A DNA stretch of 64,000 nucleotides from VRUE01 sp036403515 (GTDB lineage Bacteria; Actinomycetota; Thermoleophilia; Solirubrobacterales; 70-9). Position 1 is the stretch's first letter. Every line of letters starts with the position of its first letter. Positions 42,301-51,909 of this stretch are shown here, piece by piece. The notes under the pieces were generated by a model. That model did not search any database and had not been told where the DNA came from. It saw only the letters and a program-made list of their open reading frames with translations. The stretch covers positions 1 through 64,000 of the forward strand of contig DASWQV010000034.1 in assembly GCA_036403515.1 (NCBI GenBank). Direction: 5' to 3'. A program made the translations under genes and the position numbers.

Positions 42301-42854
42301 CAGCTGCTCCTTTCACGGGGCGCGGGCTCGAGGAGGCGGGCCTCCATGCGCTCACACCAGTCTGCGAACCACTCGTTGAACTCGATCCCGCCCTGCAGCA
42401 CGAGCAACGGGAAGGGGTCGTCCTGCTTCAGCTTCTCCGCGGCGTCCGGTTCGATCGAACGCAGCCGCGCGACGATTCCCCGCCGGTACTCACGCATCGA
42501 GCGCAGCGTCTCGGCGGCCTGCTCGGGCGGCAGCACACCGGCAAAGAACAGTTTCAGCAGCCCTTCTTCGCGCATCTCAACCGTTTGAGGCGGTTGGCGC
42601 AGCCAGTCCTTCAGCTCGCCCTCGCCCTCTTCGGTGATCGCGTAGACGGTGCGCTTGCGCTCGCCACGGGGCACGTCGCTGCCCTCGACCAGCCCAGCCT
42701 CGGCGAGTCGCTTCAACTCGGGATAGATCTGCCCGTAGCTGGCCGCCCAGAAGAACCGGGTGGTGTTGTCGACGAGGGCCTTGATCTCATAGCCGGAGCG
42801 CGGCTCGCGGCTGACCATGCCGAGGATGACGTAGGCGGTCGGGCTGAGCTCCAC
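42300..42854 (-). CDS. PadR family transcriptional regulator
   Basis: 184 aa from GTG 42854 (VELSPTAYVILGMV). The N-terminal winged helix is typical: SREPRSGYEIKALVDNTTRF, ASYGQIYPELKRLAEAGLVE and RTVYAITEEGEGEL, followed by the helical C-terminal dimer domain of PadR subfamily 2. It is coupled to the MMPL exporter gene by a TGATG overlap and probably represses that operon. An inverted repeat 9-29 bp before the start is the likely operator. A longer frame to 42941 is unnecessary. Confidence 0.9.
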   Translation of the reverse strand: MELSPTAYVILGMVSREPRSGYEIKALVDNTTRFFWAASYGQIYPELKRLAEAGLVEGSDVPRGERKRTVYAITEEGEGELKDWLRQPPQTVEMREEGLLKLFFAGVLPPEQAAETLRSMREYRRGIVARLRSIEPDAAEKLKQDDPFPLLVLQGGIEFNEWFADWCERMEARLLEPAPRERSS

Positions 42855-42862
42855 GCCGCTTA

Positions 42863-42883
42863 ATATATCTCCCCGATATATCT
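42863..42883. promoter_or_regulatory. Candidate PadR operator
   Basis: ATATATCT occurs at 42863-42870 and 42876-42883, creating the inverted repeat TATATC-N5-GATATA. This AT-only cluster stands out in GC-rich DNA and lies just upstream of the padR start, where an autorepressor would bind. Confidence 0.6.
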
Positions 42884-42921
42884 GCAAGTGTGATGACGCG
42901 CACATGTAGTCTCCAAGAGCG

Positions 42922-43155
42922 ATGCCGATCGACCAGAGCAAGATGGGACAGGTGGTGACCGCGCAGATGGAGGCGCTGGAAGCCGACTACGGAGAGGACT
43001 GCCAGATCGGTGACGTCTGCACGATCGTCGAGGTCGTCGGACCGCACGGTTCGCACGTCCGCGTGCGAACCAGCGACATGCGCCCGCACATGGCCCTCGG
43101 CCTGATTCGCATGGCCGAGCACGCGATGCTCGGCAACCTCGGCGGCTCCGAGTAG
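42922..43155 (+). CDS. Uncharacterised 77-aa protein
   Basis: A short frame from ATG 42922 with good codon use and a weak AAGAG site upstream. It contains QMEALEADYGEDCQIGDVC, then TIVEVVGPHGSHVRVRTSD, which reads as a small beta-rich domain, and a helical MALGLIRMAEHAML. No family is recognised. It diverges from padR and sits 67 bp away, so the operator may also affect it. Confidence 0.65.
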   Translation: MPIDQSKMGQVVTAQMEALEADYGEDCQIGDVCTIVEVVGPHGSHVRVRTSDMRPHMALGLIRMAEHAMLGNLGGSE

Positions 43156-43165
43156 CTCACGGGCC

Positions 43166-43269
43166 CTATCCCGGTAGGGATTCCACTCAACTTTTCGGTG
43201 TGGCGGATATCGCTGACGCCTCAAGGCCGATGGCGAAAAGTACAAGACGTTCCATCCCTACCGGGATAG
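43166..43269. repeat. Palindromic element C1 before the aspartate kinase gene
   Basis: CTATCCCGGTAGGGAT (43166-43181) and ATCCCTACCGGGATAG (43254-43269) are perfect 16-bp complements. The inner ~72-nt core has its own stem ACTTTTCG/CGAAAAGT (43190-43197 and 43234-43241). The core recurs as C2 (53133-53207), with different arms. It ends 50 bp before the aspartate kinase ATG. Confidence 0.92.
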
Positions 43270-43319
43270 CGCCTCATCCAGCTGTGCTGGCCTTTGGAGC
43301 CGACTATCCTCAGCCTTCT

Positions 43320-44610
<1,291 letters not shown>

Positions 44611-44621
<11 letters not shown>

Positions 44622-45114
44622 CCGAGACCAGATCGCAATAGCTCACGGCGACGAGATCGTGCCGGTCGATCCCGAATTTCCCCTGCAGGGCCTCGACCTT
44701 CTGCCGCTCCGCCGAAAGGTCTGAGTCGGCCGGGGCAACCGCCTCGAGCTCGATGAAGTTGCCCAGGGCCTTGACATGGTCGAGGTGGACGCGCACTCCT
44801 TGCCAGAGAAGGAGTTGACGCTCCTTTTCGACCACCACCTTGACCCCGAGATTGTCGCTCAGGGCTGAGATCAGCTCTTCGGGCTGCCCTACCTCGACGA
44901 TCCTGTAACGGCTCTCCCGTCGGCCGGATTCATCGGCTCGCAGATAGGAGACGAGATGCGGCTTCGCACCGCTCTCCTCGCGCAGCTTCAGGCGCCCCAT
45001 GGGCACGTCGAAGTAGGTGTCGCGCTGAACGAGAAAGCCCTCCTTTTCAGCGCCGAGGCTCGCGCAGACGGCCAGCGATCGAGCTGGGTCGGGGTCTCTC
45101 GCCTTCAGCTCGAT
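44611..45114 (-). CDS. CYTH domain protein (class IV adenylate cyclase / ThTPase-like), start unresolved
   Basis: The region encodes a CYTH-type tunnel protein: NIELKARDPDPARSLA, VQRDTYFDVPMGRLKLREE, then YRIVEVGQPEELISALS, VVVEKERQLL and VHLDHVKALGNFIELEAVA. The first beta strand with E-x-K lies at about 45114-45105, upstream of the only ordinary start (GTG 45006). The frame is open back to TAG 45145-45147 with no ATG, GTG or TTG, so translation may begin at a rare codon such as ATC or CTG. CYTH enzymes hydrolyse or cyclise triphosphates. The 3' end overlaps the aspartate kinase end by 11 bp. Confidence 0.75.
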
Positions 45115-45193
45115 ATTTCGGCGCGGCTCTCGGATGCGGCCAGCCTATCCAGCGAGCAGCTGGCGCCCGAATGGCTCCGTCATACTCGGATAA

Positions 45194-46225
45194 ATGGCAG
45201 GCGATGGCTACAGGGTGGGGGTGCTGGGTGCCACCGGCGCGGTCGGCTCGACGATCCTCGAGATCCTCGCCGAACGGGATTTTCCCGCCGCCGAGGTGGT
45301 TCCATTCGCCTCCGAGCGCTCCGCCGGGCGCAAGCTCGAGTGGAACGGCTCGAGCCTGGAGTGCCGGCCGCTGAGCGCCGAGACGATTCAGGGGCTGGAT
45401 GTCGTGCTCTCCTCCGCGGGCGGCTCGGTCAGCGCCGAGTGGGCGCCACGGCTGGTCGAGGCGGGGGCGGTCGTCGTCGACAACACCAGCTACTGGCGCA
45501 TGTACGACGAGGTGCCGCTGGTCGTCGCCGGGGTCAACCCGGCCGCGGCGGCTGGCCACAAGGGGATCGTCGCGAACCCCAACTGCACGACGATGGTGAT
45601 GATGATGGCCCTGGCGCCGATTCACGGCGCCGTCGGCCTCGAGCGCTTGGTCCTCTCGAGCTACCAGGCCGTCTCCGGCACCGGCCAGCGGGCGATCGAG
45701 GAGCTGCTCGCCCAGTCGAGGGCGGCGCTGGCCGGTGAGGCGTTGCCGCCGCCGCAGGTCTATCCGCACCAGATCGCCTTCAACGTGCTGCCCCAGGTCG
45801 AGGTCTTCAAGGACGGCGACGACTACACGACGGAGGAGCGCAAGGTGATGGCCGAGACCCGCAAGATCCTCGGCGTCGGCGAGGAGGTGGCGATCTCCGC
45901 GACCTGCGCCCGCGTGCCGGTGATCAGCGGCCACTCGGAGTCGGTAAACGTCCGCACCCGCGAGGATCTCTCGCCTGAGGACTGCCGCGCCCTGCTCGCC
46001 GAGGCGCCCGGCGTGATCGTCGTCGACGATCCCGCCAACGGCAAGTATCCAGTGGCGCTCGACGCCGCAGGCCGCGACGACGTCCTCGTCGGTCGCATCC
46101 GCCGCGACCCCGGCCAGGAGCGCACCCTCAACCTCTGGATCGCCGGCGACAATCTGCGCAAGGGCGCCGCCACCAACGCGGTCCAGGTTGCAGAGCTGCT
46201 GATCGAACAGGATCTGCTGGGATAA
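45194..46225 (+). CDS. asd: Aspartate-semialdehyde dehydrogenase
   Basis: 343 aa. The NADP-binding GVLGATGAVGSTILEIL motif, VVVDNTSYWRMYDEVPLVV, the catalytic-cysteine segment NPNCTTMVMMMAL, and the C-terminal CARVPVISGHSESVN (with active-site His) match Asd. It reduces aspartyl phosphate to the semialdehyde, the step after the kinase encoded upstream. ATG 45194 is supported by homology from the first residues. Confidence 0.96.
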   Translation: MAGDGYRVGVLGATGAVGSTILEILAERDFPAAEVVPFASERSAGRKLEWNGSSLECRPLSAETIQGLDVVLSSAGGSVSAEWAPRLVEAGAVVVDNTSYWRMYDEVPLVVAGVNPAAAAGHKGIVANPNCTTMVMMMALAPIHGAVGLERLVLSSYQAVSGTGQRAIEELLAQSRAALAGEALPPPQVYPHQIAFNVLPQVEVFKDGDDYTTEERKVMAETRKILGVGEEVAISATCARVPVISGHSESVNVRTREDLSPEDCRALLAEAPGVIVVDDPANGKYPVALDAAGRDDVLVGRIRRDPGQERTLNLWIAGDNLRKGAATNAVQVAELLIEQDLLG

Positions 46226-46227
46226 TT

Positions 46228-46242
46228 CCCCACGTCGTGGGG
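46228..46242 (+). terminator. Short hairpin after asd
   Basis: CCCCAC-gtc-GTGGGG lies 3 bp after the asd stop and is followed by TAAATT. It is short and has no long T-run, so its role as a terminator is uncertain. Confidence 0.4.
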
Positions 46243-46351
46243 TAAATTCCCCCACGGGATGGGCCTCGGAGAGCGGTTCGTCCGCGCTGGGCGGTGCCTT
46301 TGGTGAGCGACTCAGCGCATCGCGGGTCCGCCTGGTCTAGGTTCAGCGCTG

Positions 46352-47551
46352 ATGGGAATCGGTTTCGGCGATGCGGTTCTGATCTTCGGCGGGCTGCTGA
46401 CGGCCGTTGCGGCGCTTTCGGGGGTGATGAGGGGCACGGTGCTCTCGGCCTCGGTGCTTTCGGTGGCCTTGGGAGTGCTGCTCGCGGCCGTCGGCGTCGT
46501 CGACATCGAGCCGAGGTCGGAGTCGATCGTTCAGCTGGTCGAGCTGGCGCTGATCCTCACCCTCTTCTCCGACGGCATGTTCGTCGAGCGCGAGTTGCTG
46601 CGCCGCCACTGGAGCCCGGTGGCGCGGGCTCTGGTGATCGCGATGCCGATCACGATGGCGCTGCTGGGATTGGCGGCGAAGGCGCTCTTCCCGGAGCTGA
46701 GCTGGAGCGAGGCCCTGCTGCTCGGCGCCGTGCTCTCGCCGACCGATCCGGTCGTCACCTCGGCGGTGGTGACCTCGCGCATCGTGCCGGCCTCGGTGCG
46801 CCACACGCTCAACCTCGAGTCCGGCCTCAACGACGGCCTTGCCCTGCCCTTCGTCCTCTTCTTCCTCGTCCTCGCCACGCCTGGGGGCGATCCCGGTGGC
46901 GAAGCGGCGAAGCTCTTTGGCGAAGCGCTTTTCGGCGCCGCGGTCGGGACCGGGCTCGGCGCCCTCGGCGGCCGCCTCCACCACCACCTGCCCGGCGGCG
47001 GGCTGACGGCCCGCTACGAGGGGATCTACTCGATTGGCTTTGCCCTCTTCGCCTTCGGCCTCGCCGACGTGACGATCGGCAACGGCCTGATCGCGGCCTT
47101 CGTCTGCGGCATCGCGATGGCCGCGACGGAGCGCGATGTGCCCGAGGGCTTCGTCGAGTTCGCCGAGAACGCCAGCGCGATCCTGCAGGTGCTCACCTTC
47201 TTCGTCTTCGGCGCCCTGATAGTCGCCACCGGCTTCCACCACAGCATCCCGCCGCTGATCGTCTTCGTCGTCTTTGCCCTGCTCGTCGCCCGCCCGCTGG
47301 CGGTGATGCTCTCCTTCATCCGCACCGGCATCCCGCGCTCCCAAAAGCACTTCATGGCCTGGTTCGGCCCCAAGGGCGTCGCCTCGATGCTCTTCGCCCT
47401 TCTCGTCCTCAAGTCAGGCGTGGGCAACGGCAGCCTGATCTTCGACATCGCCTCGATAGCGATCATCTGCTCGATAGTCGCCCACGGCCTCACCGATACG
47501 GTCGGCGCCCAGTGGCTGGCCCGCCGCGTCGGCCTCGACCGCGCCGGCTGA
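46352..47551 (+). CDS. Na+/H+ antiporter, CPA1 family
   Basis: A 399-aa membrane protein with about 12 helices. ALLLGAVLSPTDPVVTSAVV and RHTLNLESGLNDGLALPFVL are the CPA1 hallmarks: the SPTDPV unwound helix and the ESGxND segment with the ion-binding Asp. It exchanges cytosolic Na+ (or K+) for protons. It lacks a long regulatory tail. The gene has its own ~125-bp upstream gap and is followed by a microprotein gene. Confidence 0.92.
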   Translation: MGIGFGDAVLIFGGLLTAVAALSGVMRGTVLSASVLSVALGVLLAAVGVVDIEPRSESIVQLVELALILTLFSDGMFVERELLRRHWSPVARALVIAMPITMALLGLAAKALFPELSWSEALLLGAVLSPTDPVVTSAVVTSRIVPASVRHTLNLESGLNDGLALPFVLFFLVLATPGGDPGGEAAKLFGEALFGAAVGTGLGALGGRLHHHLPGGGLTARYEGIYSIGFALFAFGLADVTIGNGLIAAFVCGIAMAATERDVPEGFVEFAENASAILQVLTFFVFGALIVATGFHHSIPPLIVFVVFALLVARPLAVMLSFIRTGIPRSQKHFMAWFGPKGVASMLFALLVLKSGVGNGSLIFDIASIAIICSIVAHGLTDTVGAQWLARRVGLDRAG

Positions 47552-47607
47552 GCCAAAACGCGCCCGCCTTCAGGGTGCAATCTTTTGTCTGCTAAGCTGA
47601 GCGCCGC

Positions 47608-47787
47608 ATGGAGACCTGGGAGGAAGCCAGAATCAACCGCCTCGAGGATCGCATCGACCGGATCGAGCGCAAGGAATGGGAACGCCGTGACGTCGTGCTC
47701 CGGCTGATCATGCACGTCCTCACCGCCACCATGGTCGCGGTGAGCATCGCTTCAATAGTCCTAAGCATCCTCCGCGCAGCCCACTGA
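47608..47787 (+). CDS. Microprotein, 59 aa, coiled coil plus one TM helix
   Basis: From ATG 47608 to TGA 47785-47787. The first half is a charged heptad-like helix (INRLEDRIDRIERKEWERRD) and the second half a single hydrophobic helix (LTATMVAVSIASIVLSIL). Codon use is normal. It resembles the many tiny phage-shock or holin-like anchors only in layout. The proximity to the antiporter (57 bp) allows co-transcription. Confidence 0.6.
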   Translation: METWEEARINRLEDRIDRIERKEWERRDVVLRLIMHVLTATMVAVSIASIVLSILRAAH

Positions 47788-47897
47788 TCCCGCTCCTGCC
47801 CTGTCTCCTCCAAGCTCCGCCAGCCCTCAGGGAGCTTGAGCTTCAAGAACGGGGATACGGATCTCTTGGACGCTTCGGCCTGATCCCTTTCCGAATC

Positions 47898-47975
47898 GGA
47901 TGAGCGAGTGACCCTGGGTCGCCGGACACTCAAGCGCGAAGCGCTGTCCGCCGACCCAGGGTCACTCGCTCATCC
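47898..47975. repeat. Palindromic element D2 (31-bp stem, one mismatch)
   Basis: Arms 47898-47928 and 47945-47975 pair at 30 of 31 positions. The 16-nt loop CTCAAGCGCGAAGCGC continues the GGACACTCAAG core shared with D1. It lies between the microprotein gene and the convergent sdhE-type gene, where it would also serve as a two-way terminator. Confidence 0.93.
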
Positions 47976-47992
47976 CGCTTGGAGTTCGTGAA

Positions 47993-48901
47993 TCAAGCTG
48001 GAACCGCGGCAAGCCGCTCTTCGACCCATTTGGTCGAGGCGATGTGCTTGCTCATCCCCAGCTGCTTGGGCTCCGCGCCGAGCGCCAGGCCGACGAGCTG
48101 GGGGAGATGCAGGACCGCGAGGCCGAGGTCGCGGTTGACGACCTTGGCCGCCTCGGGCTGCTGCATGTCCAGGTTGAGGTGGCAGAGCGGGCAGGGGGTG
48201 ACGAGGCAGTCGGCGCCGGCGTCGATCGCGTCGCCTACGTGGGTGCCGGCCTGGCGCAGCGAGGTGTCGCGGTTCATCGTGATCACCGGGAAGCCGCAGC
48301 ACTTGCGGGCGCCGTCGTACTCGACCACCTCGCCGCCGAGCGCCTCGATCACCTTCTCCAGGTAGAGGTCGCGCTCGGGAAACTCGTCGTAGCCGAGTCG
48401 CTCCTTTGGGCGGACGACGTAGCAGCCGTAGAAGGGGCCGACGCGGAGGCCGGAGAGCGGTCGCTTGACCAGTTCGGCGAGCCGGTCGAGGCCGTAGTCC
48501 TCGACCAGCAGCCAGAGGAAGTTCTTGTTGGTGAAGCCGTCCTTGCCCTTCTCGTAGGCAAGGCCCTGGCCACTCAGCACCTCGTTGATGTGGGCACGGT
48601 AGGAGGAGTCGGCGTCGAGCCGTTGCTGGCACTCTGATTGCGCGCCCTGGCAGGTCGAGCAGATGTTCATCATCGCCAGCCCGGTCTGCTGGGCGAGCGC
48701 GAAGGTGCGGGCGTTGAGCGTGTCGGCCAGCTCCTGGTTGTGCTCGGCTATCACGCCGGCGCCGCAGCAGTTGGCGCGGTCGAGTTCGACCAGCTCGATC
48801 CCGAGCCTCTCGGCGACGAAGGCCATCGAGCCGTGCAGCTCGGTGGTGAAGCCGCGCGAGACGCAGCCCGGCCAGTAGGCGACCTTGATCGGATCCGTCA
48901 T
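47993..48901 (-). CDS. Succinate dehydrogenase CCG-domain subunit (SdhE/HdrB-like)
   Basis: 302 aa with two cysteine-rich CCG repeats: RANCCGAGVI with NICSTCQG, and ARKCCGFPVI with TPCPLCHLN. These bind an unusual 4Fe-4S cluster in HdrB-like proteins. Located directly after sdhB with a 4-bp overlap, it is the peripheral membrane-contact subunit of the non-classical (type E) succinate:quinone reductase, replacing the haem-bearing SdhC/SdhD anchors. No SdhC/D is in the window. Confidence 0.9.
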   Translation of the reverse strand: MTDPIKVAYWPGCVSRGFTTELHGSMAFVAERLGIELVELDRANCCGAGVIAEHNQELADTLNARTFALAQQTGLAMMNICSTCQGAQSECQQRLDADSSYRAHINEVLSGQGLAYEKGKDGFTNKNFLWLLVEDYGLDRLAELVKRPLSGLRVGPFYGCYVVRPKERLGYDEFPERDLYLEKVIEALGGEVVEYDGARKCCGFPVITMNRDTSLRQAGTHVGDAIDAGADCLVTPCPLCHLNLDMQQPEAAKVVNRDLGLAVLHLPQLVGLALGAEPKQLGMSKHIASTKWVEERLAAVPA

Positions 48902-50151
48902 TGGGGGCTCTCCTCCGTTGTCTCCTCGCCGGCGCCGAGCGTTTCCCCGGCACCGCCGCCATGCGGTTGGGCGGCTCCCGAGCCGACGCGGGACTCCTCA
49001 GGCTCCGTCTCGGCCTCGTCCTCGCCCTTGATGTAGATGTTGAATTCCTCGCGGTGCTCCTCGGTGTGCTTGAAGATCGCCTTGACCTCATCCTGTGCGC
49101 CGCCGGGAAGCTTGGGGTGGACCCCAGGAATGACCTTGGACGGCGAGCGGGCCTTGCCGGTCTTGATCGCCCGCAGCACGGTCGGCAGCGACTCGATCAG
49201 GCCCTTGATCGCGCCCATCGTCGGCTTCAGCTTGCCCTTGACGCCCGGCGCATAGGACTCCTGGACAAGCAGCGCCTCGTCGAGCGTGCCCTTCTTCTCG
49301 ATGATCTTCGTGAAGGCCACCTCGTGGCTGTGGCCGTTGTTCGGGTCGTCATCGATCCCCAGCTCGCCGGCTTTGCGCCGCAGGCGCATGATCTGATCCA
49401 TCGGCGCCACGCCCTTGGGACAGGCGTCGATGCAGCTGAAGCAGTGGGTGCAGTCGTAGATCCCGTGTGGGTCGTGAGCCAGGTCGTGGAGGCGCTCCTT
49501 GGTCTCGGCGTCGCGCGGGTCGCCGACGAAGCGGTAGGCCTTGGCCAGCGCCGCCGGGCCGATGAAGTCCGGGTCGGCCTCCATCGAGAGGCAGGAGGAG
49601 ACGCAGGCGCCGCACTGGATGCAGGCCATCGACTGGGTGATGTCGATCATCGACTCGGGCTCGACCACGTACTCGCGCTCGGGCGCTTCGCCGTGGGGGA
49701 GGAGCCAGGGCGTGACGCGGCGGATCTTCGTCCAGTGCGTCGACTCCATGTCGGTGATCAGGTCCTTGATCACGGGCATGTTGCCCATCGGCTCGATGAC
49801 AATGGGGTTCTCGGTCGTGCCGTTGGCGGAGCCGGGAGGCGGAAGCTCGTCGGCGCCCATCGGCGGTGGCACGTCGTCGGCCTTGCGACGGTTGGCCTGC
49901 TCGTGGGCCTCGCCGATCTGGGTCTTGCAGCCCAGGGTCGAGGAGCCGTTGACCTTCATCCCGCAGGAGCCGCAGATCGCCGCGCGACAGGAGCAGCGCA
50001 CCGAAAGCGAGCCGTCGTCGCGGTCCTTGGCCTGCAACAGGCCGTCGAGGACCGACAGCGAAGGGTCGAGCTCGACCTTGAACTCCTCCCAGTAGGGGCC
50101 CGCGCCGCTCTCTGGCTGGTACCGGCGGACCTTCAGCGTGTACTCGGCCAT
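48898..50151 (-). CDS. sdhB: Succinate dehydrogenase iron-sulphur subunit
   Basis: 417 aa, long for SdhB. The N-terminal 2Fe-2S ferredoxin part shows VRCSCRAAICGSCGMKVNG and a distal Cys. A Pro-rich insert follows (VPPPMGADELPPPGSANG). The 4Fe-4S domain has CIQCGACVSSC and CTHCFSCIDACPKG. An extra ~150-residue C-terminal extension ends in an acidic/Gly-rich tail. It passes electrons from the flavin to the CCG subunit. The start overlaps the sdhA stop (TGATG). Confidence 0.94.
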   Translation of the reverse strand: MAEYTLKVRRYQPESGAGPYWEEFKVELDPSLSVLDGLLQAKDRDDGSLSVRCSCRAAICGSCGMKVNGSSTLGCKTQIGEAHEQANRRKADDVPPPMGADELPPPGSANGTTENPIVIEPMGNMPVIKDLITDMESTHWTKIRRVTPWLLPHGEAPEREYVVEPESMIDITQSMACIQCGACVSSCLSMEADPDFIGPAALAKAYRFVGDPRDAETKERLHDLAHDPHGIYDCTHCFSCIDACPKGVAPMDQIMRLRRKAGELGIDDDPNNGHSHEVAFTKIIEKKGTLDEALLVQESYAPGVKGKLKPTMGAIKGLIESLPTVLRAIKTGKARSPSKVIPGVHPKLPGGAQDEVKAIFKHTEEHREEFNIYIKGEDEAETEPEESRVGSGAAQPHGGGAGETLGAGEETTEESPQ

Positions 50152-51839
50152 CAGTAGCTCCTAACTTCCGGTTCCCATTGGGTGATCGTCACCTCTGAGT
50201 ATGAGAGGTCCGGCCCGTCGGCTCCCAGTTGCAGATCGATGTGTTTGAGCCACTCGTCGTCGTTGCGCTCGGGGAAGTCGGTCCTGTACTGGGCGCCGCG
50301 GCTCTCCTTGCGCTCGAGCGCGGCGAGGCAGGTGCACTCGGCGTTGTCCAGCATGTAGCCGAGCTCGATCGCGCCGAGGATGTCCTGGTTGAAGATGCTG
50401 CTGCGGTCGTCGATGTAGGCCGTCTCGGCCTCCCCCTTGAGTCGCCGCACGGTCTCCAGCGCTTCCTGGATCCCGGCCTCGTCGCGGAAGACCGCGACCT
50501 TGGCGTCCATGACCGTGCCGAGGTCCAGCTTGATCTCGGAGATGCGGCGACCGGAGCCCTTCTTGCGGGCGGAGATGGCCGCGATCGTCGCCTGCTCCGC
50601 CTCGAGCACCGCTTTCGAGGGACGCGAGCCCTCCGTGCGCTTTGCCCGCGCAGCCGCGTCGACGCCGGAGCGGCGGCCGAAGATCAGCGTGTCGAGCAGC
50701 GAGTTCGCGCCGAGGCGGTTGCCGCCGTGGACGGAGACGCAGGCGACCTCGCCCGCCGCGTAGAGGCCGGGGATGTCGGTGCGACCGTCGACGTCGGTCT
50801 TGACGCCGCCCATCGTGTAGTGGTTGCCGGGCTTGATCCGGATCGGTTCCCTGGTGATGTCGACGCCGGCGAAGTCCTTGCCGACGAGGACGATCTCGCG
50901 GAGCGCCTCGTGGACGCGCTTCTTCGGCACCACGGTGACGTCGAGGGCGACCGTCCCGTCGGGGAAGCCGCGGCCCTCGTTGATCTCGGTCTGCTCGGCG
51001 CGGGAGACGACGTCGCGGGAGGCCAGCTCCATCTTGTTCGGCGCGTACTTCTCCATGAAGCGTTCGCCGTTGGCGTTGAGCAGGTGGGCGCCCTCGCCGC
51101 GGGCGCCCTCGGTGATCAGGAATCCCTTGCCCGCCAGCGTCGTCGGGTGGTACTGGATCATCTCCATGTCCATCAGCTTCGCTCCGGCCCGGTAGGCCAT
51201 CGCGATCCCGTCGCCGGTGCAGATCAGGGCGTTGGTGGTCGGCTTCCAGACTTGGCCGTTGCCGCCGCAGGCGAGGATCACCGACTTGGCCTGGAAGAGC
51301 TGCATCGAGCCGTCGGCGATGTTGCGGGTGACGACGCCACAGCACTCGCCCTGCTCGTCCAGCGCCAGCGCCGTGCAGAACCACTCCTCGTAGCGGGCGA
51401 CCGTGTCGGAGTGCTTCATCAGCTGCTCGTAGAGCACGTGCATGATCGCCTGGCCCGTGATGTCGGCGACGTAATACGTGCGGGCGGCGGAGGCGCCGCC
51501 GAAAGCGCGGGTGCCGAGCTTGCCCTCCTCGTTGCGGTGGAAGGTGACGCCGAGGTGCTCGAGGTGGAGGATCTCCTCCGGCGCCTCGCGGCACATGATC
51601 TCGACCGCGTCCTGGTCGCTCAGGTAGTCCGAGCCCTTGATCGTGTCGAAGGCGTGCGACTCCCATGAGTCGCCGGGGTTGAGCGCCGCGTTGATCCCGC
51701 CCTGCGCCGCGTTGGAATGCGAGCGAACGGGGTGGACCTTGCTGACGATCCCGACCGAGACACCCTGCTCCGCCGCCGCCAATGCCGCTCGCTGCCCGGC
51801 GAGGCCGGCGCCGATCACCAGTACGTCATGAGTAGGCAC
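50151..51839 (-). CDS. sdhA: Succinate dehydrogenase flavoprotein subunit
   Basis: 562 aa. The FAD motif VLVIGAGLAGQRAALAAAEQ starts the protein. HSNAAQGGINAAL contains the flavin-linking His region, and MIQYHPTTLAGKGFLITEG with TREPIRIKPGNHYTMGGVKT provide the dicarboxylate site. The C-terminal helical domain ends LQLGADGPDLSYSEV. It oxidises succinate to fumarate and is the first gene of sdhABE transcribed leftward. Normal length. Confidence 0.96.
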   Translation of the reverse strand: MPTHDVLVIGAGLAGQRAALAAAEQGVSVGIVSKVHPVRSHSNAAQGGINAALNPGDSWESHAFDTIKGSDYLSDQDAVEIMCREAPEEILHLEHLGVTFHRNEEGKLGTRAFGGASAARTYYVADITGQAIMHVLYEQLMKHSDTVARYEEWFCTALALDEQGECCGVVTRNIADGSMQLFQAKSVILACGGNGQVWKPTTNALICTGDGIAMAYRAGAKLMDMEMIQYHPTTLAGKGFLITEGARGEGAHLLNANGERFMEKYAPNKMELASRDVVSRAEQTEINEGRGFPDGTVALDVTVVPKKRVHEALREIVLVGKDFAGVDITREPIRIKPGNHYTMGGVKTDVDGRTDIPGLYAAGEVACVSVHGGNRLGANSLLDTLIFGRRSGVDAAARAKRTEGSRPSKAVLEAEQATIAAISARKKGSGRRISEIKLDLGTVMDAKVAVFRDEAGIQEALETVRRLKGEAETAYIDDRSSIFNQDILGAIELGYMLDNAECTCLAALERKESRGAQYRTDFPERNDDEWLKHIDLQLGADGPDLSYSEVTITQWEPEVRSY

Positions 51840-51909
51840 GAGCGCGGACTCTATAGAGCCGAAATCCGAGTCCGCGGTCGGATTTACGCCGCCGCTCTAC
51901 CATGGAGGG

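Noticed and set aside
43166..43269. Lysine riboswitch before aspartate kinase
   Set aside because: The core recurs at 53.1 kb between convergent genes and does not show the lysine-riboswitch motifs, so it is treated as a repeat element.
50229..51668. 479-codon plus-strand frame over sdhA
   Set aside because: Antisense shadow: no domain and composition typical of reverse-read GC-rich codons.
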